DNA from: Chromobacterium haemolyticum DSM 19808
Lineage (GTDB): Bacteria > Pseudomonadota > Gammaproteobacteria > Burkholderiales > Chromobacteriaceae
Direction of reading: 5' to 3'
Length of the DNA: 64,000 nucleotides
Assembly: GCF_000711885.1 (NCBI RefSeq)
Contig: NZ_JONK01000005.1
Span: forward strand, 62,001-126,000
The notes beneath the pieces are model-generated. The model had not been told where the DNA came from. It did no database searches and was given only the letters and a program-made list of their open reading frames with translations. Shown piece after piece: positions 48,585 through 56,610 of the stretch. Made by a program: the position numbers and the translations under genes. The stretch's first letter is position 1. Every line of letters begins with the position of its first letter.

Positions 48585-48823
48585 GTCCTGGTCGACATGA
48601 ATGTGTAAAAATTCCGATTTGATCTGACAGTCAGGTGCCATCAAAGCGGGAGAATTTCAGATCGGGTCCGAGCTTCTAAAATTCAGATTGGCTAGGGCAG
48701 GTTTTTGCGTCGTGTCAGGAAGATGGTATCGACTATTTTATCCTGCTGGCATTGCTTTCAATGGTTGTTCTCATTGATTGGTAAGGTGCTGGTTTTCTTG
48801 AGGATGACTTATTCAGATCATTT
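48585..48823. other. Gene-free left margin of the island with degenerate repeats
   Basis: Three related short motifs occur: AAAATTCCGATTTGATCTGA (48608-48627), GAATTTCAGATCGGG (48653-48667) and AAAATTCAGATTGG (48678-48691). Such spaced terminal repeats can mark the end of an insertion sequence, but no transposase is present. Nothing else is seen. Confidence 0.3.
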
Positions 48824-49576
48824 TTAACTAGGCATGCGCAGAGGGATGAGACTGTATGCGGCTGCTCGCTCTAATAGCTGACTTGTCGTGTTTACATCGA
48901 ACTTTACATAAAGCCTATCGCTAATGGCTGTTTGCACCGCACGAATTGAAATGTCTTTGCCATGAATCGTTGATAATATTTTTGCGATCTCTTTTGGGGA
49001 TTTGTAGATGGATAGATAGTAAATTATCTCCTGCTCTCTATTGCTTAGACTTATTTGTATTCTACTTTTTTTGCTATCGCCGTGATTTATGCCTAGACGC
49101 TGGTTAAGGATGGATAGTTTAGTGTGCTGTGCATCATTCATGAACTTGTCAACTAAGTTGGCAAGTTGTAAATGTAGTTTATCAACGCTGCGTTCACGCT
49201 CTATCTCTTGCAGTCTTCTTTCAATGGTGACGTCTTTACAAAATCCGACCAATCCCACGGTCTTGCCATCTTGTATGATTGGGTGCTTAATGGTTTCTGA
49301 CCAAATGGAGTCGCCATTTCCAGAAGGTATTTGTTCGAGTCTAGAGACAGTCTGTCCTGTCTCTAAAACAAGCCTATCATCTTTTTCAAAGAGTTCCCAA
49401 TTGTGTGCCCAAGGCAGATCTATATCTCGTTTTTTGATAAGGGTGTCTATATCCTCGACTTCAACCATATCAAGAAATTTTTGGTTGCACCCCATGAAGA
49501 ATCGTTCCGCATTCTTCCAGAAAGTTGGGACGGGACTATAGTTTATTATCTGAAAATAATTGTCGCTCTTGTTCAT
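48824..49576 (-). CDS. PAS domain LuxR-type regulator
   Basis: About 250 aa. An N-terminal PAS domain (YFQIINYSPVPTFWKNAERF, then GKTVGLVGFCKDVTIERRL) is followed by a coiled linker and a C-terminal LuxR-like HTH (SNREQEIIYYLSIYKSPKEIAKIL). Low GC and different codon use from the flanks suggest transfer. The ATG at 49576 is preferred over a TTG upstream. Its start lies inside the end of the cupin gene (41-base overlap), so both are one unit. The signal and target are unknown. Confidence 0.83.
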   Translation of the reverse strand: MNKSDNYFQIINYSPVPTFWKNAERFFMGCNQKFLDMVEVEDIDTLIKKRDIDLPWAHNWELFEKDDRLVLETGQTVSRLEQIPSGNGDSIWSETIKHPIIQDGKTVGLVGFCKDVTIERRLQEIERERSVDKLHLQLANLVDKFMNDAQHTKLSILNQRLGINHGDSKKSRIQISLSNREQEIIYYLSIYKSPKEIAKILSTIHGKDISIRAVQTAISDRLYVKFDVNTTSQLLERAAAYSLIPLRMPS

Positions 49577-50069
49577 ACCGTTTTCCAATATCAGCTTCTT
49601 TCAGCCAAGTGGTAAAGTTTTTTACCTCGTGTTCGCCTTCGTCAGGTGCCCATTCGGCAAATGTACGATCTACTTCTGGCCGCCCATAAGTAAAGCTACA
49701 GTTCCGTACCTCAAGATATGCACAGTCGGATAAAGGGACATAGCTGTGATACAAATTTTGCGGTATCTCAATTACGCGGTTGCAGTACTGACTTATCTCA
49801 ACCTTGTTCAGTATTTTGCCTGCATCATCAAAAATGATAACAAGCATTTCTCCAGATATCCAAGTTAACAGCTCCCATTGATTATCACTTTCATGCTTGT
49901 GCGGCTTGATGTAAGAGTCCGACGCCATGCAGTTCACGAAGCGTTGAGGGATCTCATCGTAGCTGCTATGGATGAGGATTGGCGTGCGTTTTCGAGGTGT
50001 GCTTTTGCTCTCTTCAATAACAGCTTCTATGCAGTCGTTGCTAATAAGCTTAGATGTGATTGGCTGCAT
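49536..50069 (-). CDS. WbuC-family cupin-fold metalloprotein
   Basis: 177 aa. The run TPRKRTPILIHSSYDEIPQRF, SYIKPHKHESDNQWELLTWISGEM and NLYHSYVPLS fits the WbuC cupin family, with histidines placed to bind a metal. WbuC proteins are usually found in O-antigen loci; here the gene sits beside a regulator instead. It overlaps the LuxR-type gene by 41 bases and is AT-rich. Its role in the island is unknown; it could supply or sense a ligand for the regulator. Confidence 0.8.
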   Translation of the reverse strand: MQPITSKLISNDCIEAVIEESKSTPRKRTPILIHSSYDEIPQRFVNCMASDSYIKPHKHESDNQWELLTWISGEMLVIIFDDAGKILNKVEISQYCNRVIEIPQNLYHSYVPLSDCAYLEVRNCSFTYGRPEVDRTFAEWAPDEGEHEVKNFTTWLKEADIGKRYEQERQLFSDNKL

Positions 50070-50213
50070 TTGAATTGTTCTTTCTTGAACTATTTGTAAA
50101 ATGTGTTAACTTTAGCATGTTTTTTTGCCGTCGTGAACAGTTGTTTTTGCGTCTTGAAATATCATCAAATCTTATAAAATCCCATCAGCTTTGCTTGATT
50201 GGAGTGCTTTGCC

Positions 50214-50585
50214 ATGAATCCAGAAGAATATGCGTACAAACATCCTTCCTGTATGGGGTTGCTGTCATTTAAGAATTCATTTGCCCAAGTAGTGGCGCAA
50301 CATGTTTTATCTTTGCCGGATAACGAGCTATCGCAGTTTGAACATTGCGCGAGGCAGCATGGCAAGATATCTGATATGGTTTGTATAGATGAGGTGTCTG
50401 TCAGTGATATGTTGGCCTCTCCATTTTATCGCCACCGAGCTGACATTATTGCTTACATTGACAGGAAGCCGGTCTTCTACTACACAGGGGTGGGCATCTA
50501 TCAATGGAGCGATACCCTTGATAGAGAATGTCTGAGCTACTGGATCAGTTACCCGGAATTGCCTTTGGGTTGGGAGATAAACTAA
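50214..50585 (+). CDS. Hypothetical protein in the island
   Basis: 123 aa, start at ATG 50214 with TTGGAGTG upstream at good spacing; in-frame upstream starts are poorer. Acidic, no signal peptide or membrane helix. The C-terminal part is aromatic-rich (RKPVFYYTGVGIYQWSD, CLSYWISYPELPLGWE). I do not recognise a family. It is alone between the cupin gene and vgrG, on the same strand as vgrG. Confidence 0.65.
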   Translation: MNPEEYAYKHPSCMGLLSFKNSFAQVVAQHVLSLPDNELSQFEHCARQHGKISDMVCIDEVSVSDMLASPFYRHRADIIAYIDRKPVFYYTGVGIYQWSDTLDRECLSYWISYPELPLGWEIN

Positions 50586-50927
50586 TAAATTTCGGTGGGG
50601 CTTATTAGAGGTGGGAATGTTTGCTATTTGAGCTTGCCATGATGACTATGTCTTTCACCTAACAAATTATCCAGACAAGCCGTGTCCATAAAGCTGTGCG
50701 TTTGAAGAAAAAATCTTCACTGGTAGTATCGTAGCAATTTACCGGGTGAAAACCATTTTTATTAACTAGAGCAACTGGACTGCGGATATATTATTTGGAT
50801 ACAGACGAGAGCTATGTTAATAGGCTTTGCCATTGTTTTTTAAAGGCAGTAGCTTAGAGGCATTCAGCTCTATTCTTTCGGGCTTGTTCCATGTGTTTAC
50901 TATGAAATGGTGCTCTTGGGAAAGAGT

Positions 50928-50950
50928 GCCCCTGTCCTTTAGGATGGGGC
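50928..50950. repeat. Isolated hairpin resembling an IS200/IS605 end
   Basis: GCCCC-TG-TCCT-TT-AGGA-T-GGGGC folds into an almost perfect stem with a small bulge. Hairpins of the form GCCCCT...TGGGG are bound by the transposases of IS608-like elements and by REP-associated relatives. No tnpA or tnpB gene is present, so it may be a relic or a coincidence. Confidence 0.35.
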
Positions 50951-51039
50951 CTTGCCAAACCTTGACCTATGTCGCTTGTTCCGTCACTGTTCATCCAAAT
51001 AGAATGTTAGCACTCTCCATTCCGAACCAACACGACAAG

Positions 51040-51065
51040 ACCACTTTGTATAAGTGGTTTTTCTT
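51040..51065 (+). terminator. Terminator-like hairpin 18 bases before vgrG
   Basis: ACCACTT-TGTAT-AAGTGGT followed by TTTTC. No gene on this strand ends just before it, so it may attenuate transcription into vgrG. Confidence 0.55.
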
Positions 51066-51083
51066 TGCGGACATTCTATTTCT

Positions 51084-53759
51084 ATGGACATCAGCCAGCT
51101 GCTTGCCAGTTTTTCCAGTGCCTTCACGCAAAACAATCGCCTGCTTACGTTGTGCCTTGGGGATGGCAGCATCGCGGCTGAAACCTTGCTGCCTCAGACT
51201 CTGGAAGGCGAAGAAGGCGTTTCCGAGAGCTATCGCTATCAATTGACCTGCCTGTCTCCCAATGGCTCCATCGAACTGAAGTCTCTGCTAGGCGTGGCCG
51301 CGAAGATAGGCATTGCCGCAGCCTCCGGGGAAGAGCTGGTGCGCTGCGGGGTGGTGTCGGAGGTGAAGCAGCTGGGGGCGGATGGCGGTTTTGCTCAGTA
51401 CGGTTTGACGGTGGAAGCTCCTTTTTCGCTGCTGCGCTATCGGCGGACTTCACGCGTGTTCCAGGACTTGACCGTGCCGGACATCATTAAGCAGATTCTG
51501 GCGGAGCACCAGGCGAATAATGCTCAGTTCGCACGGGTTCAGACCTTGGACATTCAAGTGGGTCCGGCTTCGCCGCGCAGCTACTGCCTACAGTACCGCG
51601 AGAGTGACTATGACTTTATCGTGCGCTTGATGCATGAAGAGGGTTACGGCTGGCGGTTTGCCCATTCTGAGAAAGACAAGCTGCCGCAAGTACAGCTGAT
51701 CCTGTTTGATGATCCGTTTGGATTGCCCGCCGCCAACATGGAGCGCCTGCGCTTTCACCGTAGCGATGCGACGGAAGAAGAGGACGGCTTAACCGCTTGG
51801 GAGTCTTCCCGGCAAATCGTATCCGGCAATGTCGCGCTGGCGAGCTTCGATTACCAGCCGGTCACCAGCAATATGACGGGCGATGAAAGCCAAATCAATC
51901 AGGGCCAGAGCGGCAAGGCCTTACAGTCCACCTTGCAGGATTACGCGCCGCAGACGCTTTACTATGCGAGCGATGCGGAGCAATTTGGGCACTACGCGCA
52001 GCTGCGGCAGCAGGCGCATGATTTACAGGCCAAACAGTTCAGTGGCGGTGGCGCGGTCAGAGGGCTGCTGCCAGGCGAATGGTTCCGTCTGGACAACCAT
52101 CCCAACCATGACGGGGACAGCAGCGAGCAACGTGAATTCGTGGTGACCAAACAGAACTTCATCGCTCATAACAACCTTCCCCAAGGACTGAAGCGGTTGC
52201 TTCAAACCGCCACGGGCAAAGAGCAAACTGAACCCGCGCCTTACCAAACCACCTTTACCGCTCAACGGCGCGGCATTCCGCTAACGCCGGCATATGCCTA
52301 TACCCGGCACGCCAAGCCAACGAGTTTGGGCAGCCAGACCGCTACCGTGGTGGGGCCGGCCGGCGAAGAGGTGCATACGGATCAATTCGGACGCATCAAG
52401 GTGCAATTCCATTGGCAGCGCCCTGAAGAGCATCCCGGCATCGGCGCGGCGATGGATGATAAGTCCTCTTGTTGGATTCGAGTGGTGATGCCTAGTGCAG
52501 GAGCGGCTTGGGGGCATCAGTTCATTCCCCGCATCGGTCAGGAAGTCTTGGTGGATTTTCTGGAAGGAGACATCGACCGCCCGGTCGTTGTTGGCGTGCT
52601 CTATAACGGTAGCCACGCCACACCGGACTTTAGCGGTGCAGGGGCTTTACCGGCGAACAAGACCCTTTCCGGCATCAAGTCGAAAGAGCATCAAGGCGGC
52701 GGCTACAACGAACTGCTGTTTGATGACACTCCCGGCGAAGTCCGCGCCAAGCTTTCCAGTGAGCCTGGCAAGACCCAGTTGAACCAGGGCTTTTTGACGC
52801 ATCCCCGCAAAGACGGGAAAGCGGAGCCACGCGGCAACGGCTTCGAGCTGCGAACGGATTTGTCAGGCGCGATCCGGGCCGCTCAAGGGGTTCTGGTCAG
52901 CGCCTATGCCCGTGAAGGCGCTGGCGGCAATCAACTGGACCGAGAGGAGTTGATCGGCCAGTTGGAGATGGCGCTATCCATTGCGAAGTCTCTCGCCAAG
53001 CAGGCCGAGGTGCATCACGCGGATGAGACCGACACCAAGCCGCAAGAGCAACTAACGCAAGACGTTAAACAATGGGAAGGTGGCAGCAATACCGCCAAGG
53101 AAGCCAAGGGTGGGCACAAAGCCATTCTGGCCCTCGGCGCACCGGAAGGCATTGCTCTGGCCAGCGAATCGAACATCTCGATGGCAACAGGCAGCACGCA
53201 CGACTTGATTGCCGCCAAGGACAGCAACCAGAGCATAGGCCAGCATCTGCGCATGCGCGTGGGACAGTCTCTGTCCATCTTCGTGATGCAGTTGGGCATG
53301 AAGCTCATCTCCGCCTCTGGCGCGATTCGCATCCAAGCGCAGGATGACGACATTGAAATTATCGCCGCCAAGCGCTTACGTCTGGTGGGCTTGAAGGCTG
53401 TCAGCATTGAAGGGCCTCAGGTCAATATCACCGCGCAGAATGCCGGCGCGGAGTATGGGGGCGGGATCACCACGAAGACATCGGCCACGCATACCCAGCA
53501 CGCCGCCAGCCACGCAATGACGGGACCGGCCAGTGTCAGCCCGCAAATGCTCAACCTGCCGCAAAGCGCCATTCAGACGAATGAACAGTTTGGCATAGCA
53601 GGCCGCTCCGGCAAGGCGCAATCCCAGATACAGCATGAAGTCCGCAATGGTCAGAACAAGCTGGAAAGCTCAGGCAGCACGGATGGCAGCGGCGCAACCT
53701 CTACGCTGACCGGCAAGGTCATTGATCAACTGAAAATGCATCTGAAACGGAACGGATAA
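51084..53759 (+). CDS. vgrG: Type VI secretion spike protein VgrG
   Basis: 891 aa tip protein of the T6SS, which carries effectors across membranes. The gp27-like base runs to about residue 380 (SYCLQYRESDYDFIVRLMHEEGYGW). The gp5-like OB domain follows (GEEVHTDQFGRIKVQFHW, then WIRVVMPSAGAAWGHQFIPRIGQEVLVDFLEGD, in parts). A DUF2345 region lies at about 600-830, and a C-terminal tail of about 60 residues follows, with no enzyme motif. The start at ATG 51084 (MDISQLLASF) is the usual one. The stop overlaps the lipase start (TAATG). No tss genes are near, so it is an orphan VgrG. Confidence 0.95.
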   Translation: MDISQLLASFSSAFTQNNRLLTLCLGDGSIAAETLLPQTLEGEEGVSESYRYQLTCLSPNGSIELKSLLGVAAKIGIAAASGEELVRCGVVSEVKQLGADGGFAQYGLTVEAPFSLLRYRRTSRVFQDLTVPDIIKQILAEHQANNAQFARVQTLDIQVGPASPRSYCLQYRESDYDFIVRLMHEEGYGWRFAHSEKDKLPQVQLILFDDPFGLPAANMERLRFHRSDATEEEDGLTAWESSRQIVSGNVALASFDYQPVTSNMTGDESQINQGQSGKALQSTLQDYAPQTLYYASDAEQFGHYAQLRQQAHDLQAKQFSGGGAVRGLLPGEWFRLDNHPNHDGDSSEQREFVVTKQNFIAHNNLPQGLKRLLQTATGKEQTEPAPYQTTFTAQRRGIPLTPAYAYTRHAKPTSLGSQTATVVGPAGEEVHTDQFGRIKVQFHWQRPEEHPGIGAAMDDKSSCWIRVVMPSAGAAWGHQFIPRIGQEVLVDFLEGDIDRPVVVGVLYNGSHATPDFSGAGALPANKTLSGIKSKEHQGGGYNELLFDDTPGEVRAKLSSEPGKTQLNQGFLTHPRKDGKAEPRGNGFELRTDLSGAIRAAQGVLVSAYAREGAGGNQLDREELIGQLEMALSIAKSLAKQAEVHHADETDTKPQEQLTQDVKQWEGGSNTAKEAKGGHKAILALGAPEGIALASESNISMATGSTHDLIAAKDSNQSIGQHLRMRVGQSLSIFVMQLGMKLISASGAIRIQAQDDDIEIIAAKRLRLVGLKAVSIEGPQVNITAQNAGAEYGGGITTKTSATHTQHAASHAMTGPASVSPQMLNLPQSAIQTNEQFGIAGRSGKAQSQIQHEVRNGQNKLESSGSTDGSGATSTLTGKVIDQLKMHLKRNG

Positions 53760-55483
53760 TGGCCGACGTATTAAGCACCGCAACCCGCCGCGTATCCTTG
53801 CAATTCGACAAGAAAGGCAACCCATATTTTGAATCCGTCAAAAGCCCGGACAGTTTCAAGCAGTGTGCTTTATGCGTAAAACCGCCGCATACCGTTATTC
53901 CGGTGATTTTTGTGCCGGGGATTATGGGAACGAATTTACGGTTACGGGATAAGAAGCAAATAAAAGCATGGGCTCCGCCTAATGGGAAGCTAGGCGGGAT
54001 AGGAGCGGCTCTTAACGGAGCTAATCAATCGCCTGCGGAGCGTCAAATTTTATTTGACCCTAATAGTACCGAAGTTAACCCGGATGGCCCTTGCCAAGTT
54101 CCGGATAATTTGCATTGGGTCAGCACCGAAGAGGCTAGGCGACGTGGCTGGGGCGCATTGCATGCCGACAGTTACCACTTCATTTTGCAGCGCTTGGAAG
54201 TCATCCTCAATGACCAGTACAGCAGCCCAGGTCATCCTGAGGAGCGTGGTAATTTTCTGTTGCCGGAAATTGGTCTACTGGCCCATCTCAATGGCGGTAA
54301 GCAGACTGCTCCTCGCTCTGAGAAGGAACCGGACTATGTCAAGGCCGCAGCGGAGGCGGTAAAAGCTTGGAATTTGACCCCACAGGGACTGAGTCAAGAC
54401 GAAGTACTGCGGTTGGATGATTATTACTATCCGGTATGGGCACATGGTTACAACTGGCTGCAAAGCAATGAAGAATCCGCGCAATCCCTGATTGAGAAGA
54501 TTGATAAAATCATTGAGCATTACAAAAATACCAACTATTTCGATTGCGATGGCAAAGTTATTTTGGTCACCCATTCCATGGGGGGCTTGGTGGGGCGTAG
54601 GGCGGCTCAGATGGCTCCTGACAAGATATTGGGGGTAGTGCATGGTGTGCAGCCGGTAGCAGGCGCGCCAGTGGTCTATCGCCGTTTCCGCGCCGGGACT
54701 GAGGTAGGCGGCTTTTTAGATATTGAAGGCGCCGCCGTGGCAGCCATCATTGGTTGGAATGCTGGGGACATTACGCCGACTCTGGCATGTTCGCCTGGAC
54801 CGTTGGAGTTGTTGCCGACCAAGCACTACTCACCGGGCTGGCTGAAAGTTGTTAAGAAAGGCGGTGGCGATGTGATTTTTAGCTTGCCGCAGGCTGATCC
54901 CTATGAGGAAATTTACAGCAAGACCACGGATGAGTGTTGGTGGGGGATGCTTGATCCTGAGTTGATTGATCCCGCCAATAAGTTAACTACAGCCGATAAC
55001 ACACCGCTTGAGGCGCATCGAAATGCTTTAGATAAATCGAGAGACTTTCACAATGTTCTCGGTCTTTACGCCCATCCACAAACATACGGCTATTATGGCA
55101 TTGACGAAAAGAAGTTCCGAACTTTTGGCCATATCCATTGGCAGGCTTCAGGACGTATTCCAGAGGACGATGTCATGCCATTAATCTATCAAAAGGATAG
55201 TCAGCGAACCATGACGGGGAAAAGTACCGTTCCACTTTATCAAGATGAAGATTCGCCAAAAGTTAAATTCAAACTAAGCAATGAGCGTGACCAGGGAGGG
55301 GATGGCACGGTTCCTCTAGATTCTGGGAAAGTGCTAGCCCAGCTGCAACCAACACCCAAAGCGGTATTTAGCATGTCGGGGTTTGACCATCAAATGAGCT
55401 ACAAAAACAAATATGCGATTCAAGCTACAGTCTATGGCATCGCCAAAATCGTTCAACAAGCCCCGCCGCCCAAGGCATACTAA
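53759..55483 (+). CDS. tle4: T6SS lipase effector, Tle4-like (PGAP1/LCAT-type hydrolase)
   Basis: 574 aa alpha/beta hydrolase without a signal peptide, expected to be delivered by the VgrG encoded just before it and to attack phospholipids of rival cells. The oxyanion region is VIPVIFVPGIMGTNLRLRD; the nucleophile elbow is VTHSMGGLVG with Ser273 (Thr replaces the usual first Gly). Likely acid Asp515 (GGDGTVPL) and His544 (GFDHQMSY) complete a triad. It is coupled to vgrG by a 1-base overlap and followed after 12 bases by a Tli4-family gene. That neighbour points to Tle4 (TplE) rather than other Tle classes. Confidence 0.87.
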   Translation: MADVLSTATRRVSLQFDKKGNPYFESVKSPDSFKQCALCVKPPHTVIPVIFVPGIMGTNLRLRDKKQIKAWAPPNGKLGGIGAALNGANQSPAERQILFDPNSTEVNPDGPCQVPDNLHWVSTEEARRRGWGALHADSYHFILQRLEVILNDQYSSPGHPEERGNFLLPEIGLLAHLNGGKQTAPRSEKEPDYVKAAAEAVKAWNLTPQGLSQDEVLRLDDYYYPVWAHGYNWLQSNEESAQSLIEKIDKIIEHYKNTNYFDCDGKVILVTHSMGGLVGRRAAQMAPDKILGVVHGVQPVAGAPVVYRRFRAGTEVGGFLDIEGAAVAAIIGWNAGDITPTLACSPGPLELLPTKHYSPGWLKVVKKGGGDVIFSLPQADPYEEIYSKTTDECWWGMLDPELIDPANKLTTADNTPLEAHRNALDKSRDFHNVLGLYAHPQTYGYYGIDEKKFRTFGHIHWQASGRIPEDDVMPLIYQKDSQRTMTGKSTVPLYQDEDSPKVKFKLSNERDQGGDGTVPLDSGKVLAQLQPTPKAVFSMSGFDHQMSYKNKYAIQATVYGIAKIVQQAPPPKAY

Positions 55484-55495
55484 AGGACTGTCACT

Positions 55496-56473
55496 ATGAA
55501 TCGACTTGCTTTATTGCTTGCCTTATTGATGGCCTGCCCTGCTATTTATGCTGCGGAGAATAAGATGTTTGACAAAATGAGAACTTACTGCTTTGGTCGT
55601 TACTTGGTTGATATTCCTTATGAAGCTGAACTGAAAGGCCAGGGTAATAATTACCAAGGGGCATCTATCAAGTCGGTGCGTGGAGGGGAGGGTCAATACA
55701 AGGGAATGATTGAAAAAAGAATTGGTGAATTGAAGGATGGAAAGTCTGCCTCTGGGCTATTTAAATTTGAAAAAGAGATCGGCTCAATTGCATCTGGAAA
55801 TTTGTTGCTTGGGTATAAGGTGGCATTTGGTAGCCCGATGTACAGCATTGACTCATTTAAGTTAGATAAGGGGTGGATTTTTACCACCTCAAAGGCACCT
55901 TACAGTCCCGGAAAAATTAACTCAATATTGGAGAGGTTTGATGGCTATCTGAAAAATGTGCGCTATCGCTCGGATCGTGAGGCCCCGAAAGAGGCAGGAT
56001 TTTGCATTGAAAATGGCTTTGTCTCCAATGATGGAAAATCGCCACAGTTTGAGATGGCTTCAATCACTTTCGCCTTGAAGAATAATCCGGATGTTTGGTT
56101 CAGCATAGACAGCTTCACACTGTCAAAACCAGAGCCATCCTTGCTGGAAAGGCAAAAGGCAGCGAAATTGGATGAGAGATTTCCTGGTAAGATAAAGGCG
56201 ATCAGGAAGGGCGCTAGAACGGTAAATGGCATGCAGGGCGAGGAGTCTCTAAATGAGTTCCCCTCGGACAACGGCATGGGTGTTGCGCACAGTTTTATGT
56301 GGGAAGCTCAGGGCGGATTTGATGATCCTCTCAATCCAAAAGTCTCGATACAGCTTACCTCTGGTGAAGGCGTAGCCGGTGTTACGGGGGAGTCATCCTT
56401 AAATGCAACACAAATGCAACGCCTCTATGAAAGCGTGATTAAGTCCATCCGAGTTCGCCCGATAGCTCAATAA
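55496..56473 (+). CDS. tli4: T6SS immunity protein, Tli4 family
   Basis: 325 aa with signal peptide MNRLALLLALLMACPAIYAA, so it acts in the periplasm. The N-terminal block MRTYCFGRYLVDIPYEAEL is characteristic of the Tli4 family, and a second domain covers roughly residues 170-320. AAAGGA overlaps the stop codon of the effector gene, giving tight co-expression. It should neutralise the lipase encoded upstream and protect the producer and its kin. AT-rich, as expected for an immunity gene acquired with its effector. Confidence 0.88.
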   Translation: MNRLALLLALLMACPAIYAAENKMFDKMRTYCFGRYLVDIPYEAELKGQGNNYQGASIKSVRGGEGQYKGMIEKRIGELKDGKSASGLFKFEKEIGSIASGNLLLGYKVAFGSPMYSIDSFKLDKGWIFTTSKAPYSPGKINSILERFDGYLKNVRYRSDREAPKEAGFCIENGFVSNDGKSPQFEMASITFALKNNPDVWFSIDSFTLSKPEPSLLERQKAAKLDERFPGKIKAIRKGARTVNGMQGEESLNEFPSDNGMGVAHSFMWEAQGGFDDPLNPKVSIQLTSGEGVAGVTGESSLNATQMQRLYESVIKSIRVRPIAQ

Positions 56474-56610
56474 GTTTATGAGGCATAATAGGTGATGGCA
56501 TCGATCAATCTGTGTCAATATGCATAACTCAAAATATACTACAGCCTTGTGCTGGGCGGTAGTTAAATAAGTTCGTTTTCGATCTTATAATCGATAGGGT
56601 TTGTTTGTCT

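Larger units (their letters stand above)
50586..51083. other. Leader region of vgrG
   Basis: About 500 bases without a gene. It is AT-rich up to about 50900, then the composition rises toward that of vgrG. It contains the IS608-like hairpin at 50928-50950 and a terminator-like hairpin just before vgrG, described separately. Confidence 0.5.

Noticed and set aside
48559-48640. Second tRNA-Leu gene at the left island border
   Set aside because: Only the 3' 26 bases match; no anticodon arm, D-arm or 5' acceptor strand follows, so it is an attachment repeat.
51084-53759. A fused toxin domain at the C-terminus of VgrG (evolved VgrG)
   Set aside because: After the DUF2345 region only about 60 low-complexity residues remain, with no enzyme motif; the effector is the separate lipase downstream.
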